NCBI GenBank assembly: GCA_950097015.1
Contig: CATNEN010000025.1
Span: 6,190,001-6,254,000, forward strand
DNA: 64,000 nucleotides
Source of the DNA: Macrostomum hystrix
Lineage: Eukaryota; Platyhelminthes; Macrostomidae
Direction of reading: 5' to 3'
A program made the translations under genes and the position numbers. The notes under the pieces are model-generated. The model saw nothing but the letters and a program-made list of their open reading frames with translations. It ran no database searches and had not been told where the DNA came from. Positions 45,440 through 54,244 of this stretch are shown here, in pieces; position 1 is the first letter of the stretch; the number at the start of each line of letters is the position of its first letter.

Positions 45440-47068
45440 AGCAATCAAAAGAGATACAGGAAAGGAGATGAGAGGAAGATGTTGAAGAGGAGATGGGCGG
45501 GAGGTGTGGGAGAAGAGATGAGAGGAGATGGGAGGGAGGTATGGGAGAGGAGATGGGAGGGAGGGATGGGAGAGGAGATGAGAGGAGATGGGAGGGAGGG
45601 ATGGGAGAGGAGATGAGAGGAGATGGGCGGAAGGTATGGGAGAAGAGATGAGAGGAGATGGGCGGGAGGTGTGGGAGAGGAGATGGGATGAGATGGGAGG
45701 GAGGTATGGAAGAGGAGATAGAGGAGATGGGCGGGAGGTGTGGTAGAGGAGATGAGAGGAGATGGGAGGGAGGTATGGGAGAGGAGATGAGAGGAGATGG
45801 GAGGGAGGGATGGGAGAGGAGATGAGAGGAGATGGGAGGGAGGGATGGGAGAGAGGATGAGAGGAGATGGGAGGGAGGTATGGGAGAGGAGATGAGAGGA
45901 GATGGGAGGGAGGGATGGGAGAGGAGATGAGAGGAGATGGGAGGGAGGGATGGGAGAGGAGATGAGAGGAGATGGGAGGGAGGGATGGGAGAGGAGATGA
46001 GAGGAGATGGGCGGAAGGTATGGGAGAAGAGATGAGAGGAGATGGGCGGGAGGTGTGGGAGAGGAGATGGGATGAGATGGGAGGGAGGTATGGAAGAGGA
46101 GATAGAGGAGATGGGCGGGAGGTGTGGTAGAGGAGATGAGAGGAGATGGGAGGGAGGTATGGGAGAGGAGATGAGAGGAGATGGGAGGGAGGGATGGGAG
46201 AGGAGATGAGAGGAGATGGGAGGGAGGGATGGGAGAGAGGATGAGAGGAGATGGGAGGGAGGTATGGGAGAGGAGATGAGAGGAGATGGGAGGGAGGGAT
46301 GGGAGAGGAGATGAGAGGAGATGGGAGGGAGGGATGGGAGAGGAGATGAGAGGAGATGGGAGGGAGGGATGGGAGAGAGGATGAGAGGAGATGGGAGGGA
46401 GGTATGGGAGAGGAGATAGAGGAGATGGGAGGGAGGGATGAGAGAGGAGATAGAGGAGATGGGAGGGAGGTATGGGAGAGGAGATGAGAGGAGATGGGAG
46501 GGAGGGATGGGAGAGGAGATGAGAGGAGATGGGTGGGAGGTATGGAAGAGGAGATGAGAAGAGATGGGCGGAAGGTATGGGAGAAGAGATGAGAGGAGAT
46601 GGGCGGGAGGTGTGGGAGAGGAGATGGGATGAGATGGGAGGGAGGTATGGAAGAGGAGATAGAGGAGATGGGCGGGAGGTGTGGTAGAGGAGATGAGAGG
46701 AGATGGGCGGAAGGTATGGGAGAAGAGATGAGAGGAGATGGGAGGGAGGTATGGGAGAGGAGATAGAGGAGATGGGAGGTATGGGAGAGGAGATAGAGGA
46801 GATGGGAGGGAGGTATGGGAGAGGAGATAGAGGAGATGGGAGGGAGGTATGGGAGAGGAGATAGAGGAGATGGGAGGGAGGTATGCGAGAAGAGATGAGA
46901 GGAGATGGGAGAGAGGTATGGGAGAGGAGATAGAGGAGATGGGCGGAAGGTATGGGAGAGGAGATGAGAGGAGATGGGCGGAAGGTATGGGAGAAAAGAT
47001 GAGAGGAGATGGGCGGGAGGTGTGGGAGAGGAGATGAGAGGGGATGGGAGGGAGGTATGCGAGAGGTA
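45440..47068. repeat. About 35-bp purine-rich minisatellite, about 47 copies
   Basis: The unit contains GATGAGAGGAGATGGGAGGG followed by AGGTATGGGAGAGGA, about 35 bp in all, with GGGCGGAAGG and GATAGAGGAG variants. A marked block recurs at 384 bp (45627/46011) and again at 557 bp (46568). The strand is nearly all purine. Confidence 0.96.
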
Positions 47069-47817
47069 CGGAACGCGATGAAGATATGGAACGCGATTGA
47101 ATCAGGGATTTAATTTGAAAGTATACCTAGTATTCATTTTGCATCAAATTTTAGCAACTTCATGAAAAGGACGTTAAATATTCATTACCCTCTACTGGGG
47201 TGAGTAGTCTTTCTCTCATATTTTGATTCGAGCTCACTCACCGTAGCTAAGTCGCTTTAAACTCGATTATTTGCGTGATTATAGCATGAATAGATAATTT
47301 GGGATCCAGAATTCGGTCGTCATGCTGGCAGATTACGGCATGGAAATCTGAAAAGGGAAACATATCACCAACCGGCCTGGTCTGCTGGCGAGTTGCCACG
47401 GCTATCAATAAAACAGCGATGGAAATCAGAGCTAGGGTTGGCGGGCAGATGAGCAACTCCTAGGGTTGTGTTCCCACTCTGACCAGACGGCGGAAATTTT
47501 TGTACGCTTCAAGAATTTCTCGAGGAAGAGAAGTTGGGGCGATCTGTTGGGATCACGCGGGGGTATGGGATGAATTTGTCGTAATCCCAGAAACAAGCTG
47601 TTTCAATTAGTTGCGCTTGCACTGACCAGCATGGGAACTGGGCGATTGAGACGGAGACTCGAGTCTGGGATCTGGGCTGCACGCCCCTCTCTGGGCGACA
47701 GAGCACAGCGTTCACAGCGTGTCGAGCAAGCCGAACAAATTGAGATTTATTGGGAAGAAAGCGAAAGAAATTGAAGATCAGTTAAATAAAAAAAATATGG
47801 GAAAAGAGAGAGACGAT
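47069..47817. other. Intergenic, no gene seen
   Basis: Unique sequence. The short minus frames at 47456-47247 and 47715-47509 lack recognisable domains. Confidence 0.5.
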
Positions 47818-47823
47818 TCTGTG

Positions 47824-48148
47824 AGACAGACAGACAGTCAGACAGACAGACAGACAGACAGACCGACAGACAGACAGACAGACCGACAGACAGACAGGCA
47901 GACAGACAGACAGACAGACCGACAGACAGACAGGCAGACAGGCAGACAGACAGACAGGCAGACAGACAGACAGACAGGCAGACAGGCAGACAGACAGACA
48001 GACAGACAGACGGACAGAGAGACAGACAGACAGGCAGACAGACAGACAGAGAGACAGACCGACAGACAGACAAGCAGACAGACAGACAGAGAGACAGACC
48101 GACAGACAGACAGGCAGACAGACAGACAGACAGTCAGAGAGACAGACA
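47824..48148. repeat. (CAGA)n tetranucleotide tract, about 80 copies
   Basis: CAGACAGA with periodic CCGA, GGCA, GAGA and GTCA changes. Frames through it are open on both strands and not coding. Confidence 0.97.
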
Positions 48149-48189
48149 CCAAAGACATAGCAGAACAGGACTCATTAAGAGCCAAGATG

Positions 48190-48500
48190 GTAAGACAGGT
48201 GGTAGAGAGGATCAGGTGGTAGAGAGGATCAGGTGGTAGAGAGGATCAGGTGGTAGAGAGGATCAGGTGGTAGAGAGGATCGGGTGGTAGAGAGGATCGG
48301 GTGGTAGAGAGGATCAGGTGGTAGAGAGGATCAGGTGGTAGAGAGGATCAGGTGGTAGAGAGGATCAGGTGGTAGAGAGGATCAGGTGGTAGAGAGGATC
48401 AGGTGGTAGAGAGGATCAGGTGGTAGAGAGGATCAGGTGGTAGAGAGGATCAGGTGGTAGAGAGGATCAGGTGGTAGAGAGGATCAGGTGGTAGAGAGGT
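48190..48500. repeat. 17-bp minisatellite, about 18 copies
   Basis: The unit is GGTGGTAGAGAGGATCA, nearly invariant (two GATCG units). It begins about 40 bp after the CAGA tract. Confidence 0.97.
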
Positions 48501-49489
48501 CCCGAATGACTGGCAGCAAACCAATCTATGAGTGACTGGCACTGGAATCCTAACACTTGTCTACCAAAGCCGGCCATCTCAGATAGGGCGTAGAGCCGAG
48601 TCGGCCGGGAAACGAATTATGCATTAATCCAAATCTCTTCACTTTGGAGTGGCGGGAGCCGGAAAGCTGCTCAGAGAGAGAGGGGGGCGGAGAGTGAGTG
48701 AGAGCAGTCGGAGTCTTAGATCTGGCAATCTCACTTGACAAAATGGCCCCAGCCTCGTCCGTCCGCCGAAGGCAGCATTGATGCATTGATCGGGCCGTTT
48801 TTCAGCAACACTCGGCCTCCGGACGGCCTAGGCCACCTGTGCCGCTGCAGCGGGGCAAACACTTCTCTGGGCTCATGGAGAATTAAAGAGAATGGGCTTG
48901 GGTTTCCTGAAAAAATTAATTTTTTACTCTCTCCCAATAACCAGCCTACCATTCTCTGAGCCCTTTCACTTTTGCCTTCAGTCAGAGTCGGGAAAATTAA
49001 AAGAAAATGCTGCAAGCCTGGCTCTTGCGCACACACGCCGGATTTGAAATCGTGACAAAGATGATGATTGAAGAGGATTAGCGATCCAATATTTTTGTGC
49101 AGACTAGAGATCCTCTGATCCCCATCGAACAAGAATTCAACAAACTTTTCTCTCTAAAGCAATCATCGAACCAAACTGCATTTCATAATCTAGTACAATG
49201 GTGGGCTAAATCGATTCTATCGATTAGATTTGCCACGAAACTTTACTTTATTAAGAAAAAACAAAGCACAATTATGAAATCCAATTAAGAAATAAGTGCA
49301 TTTTTGTGTTTTGTTCGCCATCAGCTGTGCTTTGAATTAGGAACCAAACATTGACTAGACTGCTTTCACAGTTGAAAATCACACGCGAGCGGGTTTATTG
49401 CTCAGAATCTAAGAACCGAAAAAACTATTTGAAAAAACATTTTTAGCTACTGGAGTCGTCACACCGATGGACTGGTGCAGTCTATCATG
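48501..49489. other. Intergenic, no gene seen
   Basis: Overlapping frames (48735-48959 plus; 49132-48731 minus) show no recognisable domain. The right half is AT-rich. Confidence 0.45.
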
Positions 49490-49493
49490 TAGA

Positions 49494-51030
49494 CTCAGTT
49501 CCGGGTGTCACACAGCAGACTCAGTTCCGAGTGTCTACCAGCAGCCTCAGTCCCGAGTGTCTACCAGCAGCCTCAGTCCCGAGTGTCTACCAGCAGCCTC
49601 AGTTCCGAGTGTCTACCAGCAGCCTCAGTTCCGAGTGTCTACCAGCAGCCTCAGTTCCGAGTGTCTACCAGCAGCCTCAGTTCCGAGTGTCTACCAGCAG
49701 CCTCAGTTCCGAGTGTCTACCAGCAGCCTCAGTCCCGAGTGTCTACCAGCAGCCTCAGTCCCGAGTGTCTACCAGCAGCCTCAGTCCCGAGTGTCTACCA
49801 GCAGCCTCAGTCCCGAGTGTCTACCAGCAGCCTCAGTCCCGAGTGTCTACCAGCAGCCTCAGTTCCGAGTGTCTACCAGCAGCCTCAGTCCCGAGTGTCT
49901 ACCAGCAGCCTCAGTTCCGAGTGTCTACCAGCAGCCTCAGTTCCGAGTGTCTACCAGCAGCCTCAGTTCCGAGTGTCTACCAGCAGCCTCAGTTCCGAGT
50001 GTCTACCAGCAGCCTCAGTCCCGAGTGTCTACCAGCAGCCTCAGTCCCGAGTGTCTACCAGCAGCCTCAGTCCCGAGTGTCTACCAGCAGCCTCAGTCCC
50101 GAGTGTCTACCAGCAGCCTCAGTCCCGAGTGTCTACCAGCAGCCTCAGTTCCGAGTGTCTACCAGCAGCCTCAGTCCCGAGTGTCTACCAGCAGCCTCAG
50201 TTCCGAGTGTCTACCAGCAGCCTCAGTTCCGAGTGTCTACCAGCAGCCTCAGTCCCGAGTGTCTACCAGCAGCCTCAGTTCCGAGTGTCTACCAGCAGCC
50301 TCAGTCCCGAGTGTCTACCAGCAGCCTCAGTTCCGAGTGTCTACCAGCAGCCTCAGTCCCGAGTGTCTACCAGCAGCCTCAGTCCCGAGTGTCTACCAGC
50401 AGCCTCAGTTCCGAGTGTCTACCAGCAGCCTCAGTCCCGAGTGTCTACCAGCAGCCTCAGTCCCGAGTGTCTACCAGCAGCCTCAGTCCCGAGTGTCTAC
50501 CAGCAGCCTCAGTCCCGAGTGTCTACCAGCAGCCTCAGTCCCGAGTGTCACCCAGCAGCCTCAGTCCCGAGTGTCACCCAGCAGCCTCAGTCCCGAGTGT
50601 CTACCAGCAGCCTCAGTCCCGAGTGTCTACCAGCAGCCTCAGTCCCGAGTGTCTACCAGCAGCCTCAGTTCCGAGTGTCTACCAGCAGCCTCAGTTCCGA
50701 GTGTCTACCAGCAGCCTCAGTTCCGAGTGTCTACCAGCAGCCTCAGTTCCGAGTGTCTACCAGCAGCCTCAGTCCCGAGTGTCTACCAGCAGCCTCAGTC
50801 CCGAGTGTCTACCAGCAGCCTCAGTTCCGAGTGTCTACCAGCAGCCTCAGTCCCGAGTGTCTACCAGCAGCCTCAGTCCCGAGTGTCTACCAGCAGCCTC
50901 AGTCCCGAGTGTCTACCAGCAGCCTCAGTCCCGAGTGTCTACCAGCAGCCTCAGTCCCGAGTGTCTACCAGCAGCCTCAGTCCCGAGTGTCTACCAGCAG
51001 CCTCAGTCCCAAGTGTCACGGAGCAACATC
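49494..51030. repeat. 26-bp minisatellite, about 58 copies, open in all three plus frames
   Basis: The unit contains CCTCAGTCCCGAGTGTCTAC followed by CAGCAG, 26 bp in all. The main variant is TCC/TTC at one site. Because 26 is not a multiple of three and the unit is stop-free, every plus frame is open for over 1.5 kb (up to 531 codons) and encodes the same 26-residue repeat in rotation. No signal peptide or non-repeat domain is present. Confidence 0.97.
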
Positions 51031-51419
51031 TAGTTGCTAGTGGAGTCGAGACAGCGACTTAAAATTATAGGAAGCAATTAAAGACTTGCAGGATTCTGGA
51101 AAATTCCATAAATCATCGCTCATAGAAGCGGAAGAAAATCCTAATCGGAAATGAACTTGTACGAGCGAAATCGCCCAAAAATCCTTGAAATTGCAACAGA
51201 TCATGCCAGAATAGGGGAGAACATTAAACGGAAACCAGATTTGTCTATTAGTCGAACTTGGATGTCTTCGCCGAATAGAAGAATGATAGCAAAATTAAAG
51301 AAATTCATTTTTCCTGAATTCACCCGATCCTAGACATTTCCGATTAGTTTTCAGCCATAAATGACACAATAATTGCGTGCGGAGTCCTTAGAAATCACAA
51401 GGCATGTGGGAGAGGTAGT
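51031..51419. other. Intergenic, no gene seen
   Basis: AT-rich spacer. A 60-codon frame at 51151-51333 is not supported. Confidence 0.5.
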
Positions 51420-51925
51420 CTTGGGTTAGGTACGAGTGTAGTAGAGGCTGTGGGTTAGGTACGAGTGTAGTAGAGGCTGTGGGTTAGGTACGAGTGTAAT
51501 AGAGGCTGTGGGTTAGGTACGAGTGTAGTAGAGGCTGTGGGTTAGGTACGAGTGTAGTAGAGGCTGTGGGTTAGGTACGAGTGTAGTAGAGGCTGTGGGT
51601 TAGGTACGAGTGTAGTAGAGGCTGTGGGTTAGGTACGAGTGTAGTAGAGGCTGTGGGTTAGGTACGAGTGTAGTAGAGGCTGTGGGTTAGGTACGAGTGT
51701 AATAGAGGCTGTGGGTTAGGTACGAGTGTAGTAGAGGCTGTGGGTTAGGTACGAGTGTAGTAGAGGCTGTGGGTTAGGTACGAGTGTAGTAGAGGCTGTG
51801 GGTTAGGTACGAGTGTAGTAGAGGCTGTGGGTTAGGTACGAGTGTAGTAGAGGCTGTGGGTTAGGTACGAGTGTAGTAGAGGCTGTGGGTTAGGTACGAG
51901 TGTAGTAGAGACTGTGGGTTATGTT
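51420..51925. repeat. 29-bp minisatellite with GGGTTAGG core, about 17 copies
   Basis: The unit contains GTGGGTTAGGTACGAGTG followed by TAGTAGAGGCT, 29 bp in all. It is almost invariant: one site alternates GTAGTAG/GTAATAG. Each unit carries the telomere-like 8-mer GGGTTAGG. Confidence 0.97.
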
Positions 51926-52844
51926 GTTCACACCCTTGTTGTTGGCAGTTAAGGAACGGTCGGGGACGTCAGACAGTGAAACGTTTATGTCAACAAAAAT
52001 TCAAATATAGAATCAGACCAGCATACAGCTTAGAGAATAGATCACAATGAAGCTTACAGTTGCTTTCCATTTATGACTCCCTAGCAAGGAATCAAAAGTC
52101 ACGAAGACCAACCCCATCAATGTTTAATCTTGCAGCAGCAGAACATACAGCTCACATGATCATTACTTTAATTCTCGGCATTCCACTCTCCGACTTTCAA
52201 ATCTCCCATCTGGGAATTGGGCTAACGGGGAGACAAGTCCGCCTCGATATTTGCTGCTGCTTGTGCGTGTCACTGTTTTTTGTTTCCTGGCTCCTCATAT
52301 ATACAAGCCCTTAATAGCTGGGCGAGTATGGAAGAGACATTGGAGTGGGGGAAACGGCTCACAGGATCAGTGGAGCGGGGATAAATTTGTGTGGTGAGTG
52401 TTCCTTGCCATTTCGGGTGCGGCTGCAGTTCAAAAACTCAGTCTCTCTGTATTGTGCTTTTTTAGCTAATGTCCGTGTTGCTAAATGGTCCTAAGTGTTA
52501 GCGCAATGAAGTTGCGCTTTCAGTTGCGTGATTGAACTCAGCTAACAAATTACTGAACTGATGGACAGGACAACGGACAACTTACGAGCTAAAAGAGTGG
52601 TAATAGTCTATTCATGCTTCCCATTGCTTCTTTCTGAGTGAGGGTTGGTCAAACATCACTTTGACTAATAAAAAAGTTTTTTAAAGCTTTCTGCCTTCAA
52701 AGAAAGGACAAGGGCGTTGGTCGATCCGAAGTTATGGCTTGTTGTGACGCTTTAAATAATGGCCTTTCACAACCAAACAAAAGCCACAAACCAGAAGCAA
52801 CAGTTACAACAAACCCTTAAAACCAGAAACGTAAAAATACTGAA
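51926..52844. other. Intergenic, no gene seen
   Basis: Unique sequence. The frame 52060-52314 is hydrophobic at its end but has no recognisable family. Confidence 0.5.
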
Positions 52845-53480
52845 ACCAACCAGAAGCATCACAAACCAGAAGCGTCACAAACCAGAAGCATCACAAACCA
52901 GAAGCATCACAAACCAGAAGCATCACAAACCAGAAGCATCACAAACCAGAACCGTCACAAACCAGAAGCGTCACAAACCAGAACCGTCACAAACCAGAAG
53001 CGTCACAAACCAGAAGCGTCACAAACCAGAACCGTCACAAACCAGAAGCGTCACAAACCAGAAGCATCACAAACCAGAACCGTCACAAACCAGAAGCGTC
53101 ACAAACCAGAAGCGTCACAAACCAGAAGCATCACAAACCAGAACCGTCACAAACCAGAAGTGTCACAAACCAGAACCGTCACAAACCAGAAGCGTCACAA
53201 ACCAGAAGCGTCACAAACCAGAAGCATCACAAACCAGAACCGTCACAAACCAGAAGTGTCACAAACCAGAACCGTCACAAACCAGAAGCGTCACAAACCA
53301 GAAGCATCACAAACCAGAACCGTCACAAACCAGAAGCGTCACAAACCAGAACCGTCACAAACCAGAAGCGTCACAAATCAGAAGTGTCACAAACTAGAAC
53401 CGTCACAAACCAGAACCGTCACAAACCAGAAGCGTCACAGATCAGAACCGTCACAAACCAGAAGCGTCACAAAAGCGTCA
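52845..53480. repeat. 16-bp minisatellite, about 39 copies
   Basis: The unit is ACAAACCAGAAGCGTC with AAGCATC, AACCGTC and AAGTGTC variants that alternate irregularly. Frames at 52759-53522 are repeat translations. Confidence 0.97.
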
Positions 53481-54244
53481 GATAGCAGAAAAAATACTTC
53501 AACAAATAGGCTAAATTTGTAATTATTAAAATGAAATATTTACGAGCTATATGCGTTTTGAAAATTGGATTAAATTAGAGAGTTTGATTGACAATTGTAA
53601 CTGCATTGTGCTAGTATCTCGAAAACCCCGATCTTGCCCTTCGTGACCCCAAGTGTCAATCGCAGTAGACAACAATTACATTCCATTCTGCGCTCTTATG
53701 AGTTTCGAGCTGTCTTGCCTCGTACGAGTGTGCAACAGCCCCACTTTCGAGAAGAACCGTCCGAGCAGCCGCCACGTACAACGCGACTAGTGTGTGCTCG
53801 TTTGTGCCTATGTGTGCACAGGTTGCAGGGCTGCCTGATACTAAAGTAGAGAGACCTGATAAAGGCCCCGACAACTCGTAATAAGGCATTTGAAGCAGGC
53901 CCCTCTATCCATTCTCAGCGTGGAGAGAGAGGCCCAGAACAGCCAACCAGAGACAAGGAAACAGAGGAGAGAGAGAGAGACGGAACAGAGAGACGCCGAC
54001 ATTTGAGGACCACTGCCACAAGCGGCCATTGAAATACAGAAAACGGAATACCAGAGGAAAACAAGAAAAAGCGACTGGAGAAAGGATCTTAAATCAGTTC
54101 TATAAGGCAGCTCTTTTACTGTTCTCAATAACTCTTTGGCCGCGATTTCTTGGACCAGGACTTTCTAGCTTTAAATTGTCCTCTTCCGTCGCGCTGTCCT
54201 AGTGAGTTCTGCTTTTAAATTTTTATTTCGGCAGAAAGAGGAGC
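53481..54244. other. Region upstream of the LRR receptor
   Basis: No supported ORF. A pyrimidine tract ending in CAG (TTTTTATTTCGGCAG, 54220-54234) lies 10 bases before the receptor ATG and looks like a 3' splice site for a leader intron or a trans-spliced leader. Confidence 0.4.
54220..54234 (+). promoter_or_regulatory. Candidate 3' splice acceptor before the LRR receptor ATG
   Basis: TTTTTATTTCGGCAG, with good pyrimidine content and an AAAGAGGAGC leader before ATG at 54245. Either a cis 5'-UTR intron or spliced-leader trans-splicing would use it. Confidence 0.4.

Noticed and set aside
47719-48222. 167-codon Q/T/D/R-rich frame
   Set aside because: It is a translation of the (CAGA)n tract.
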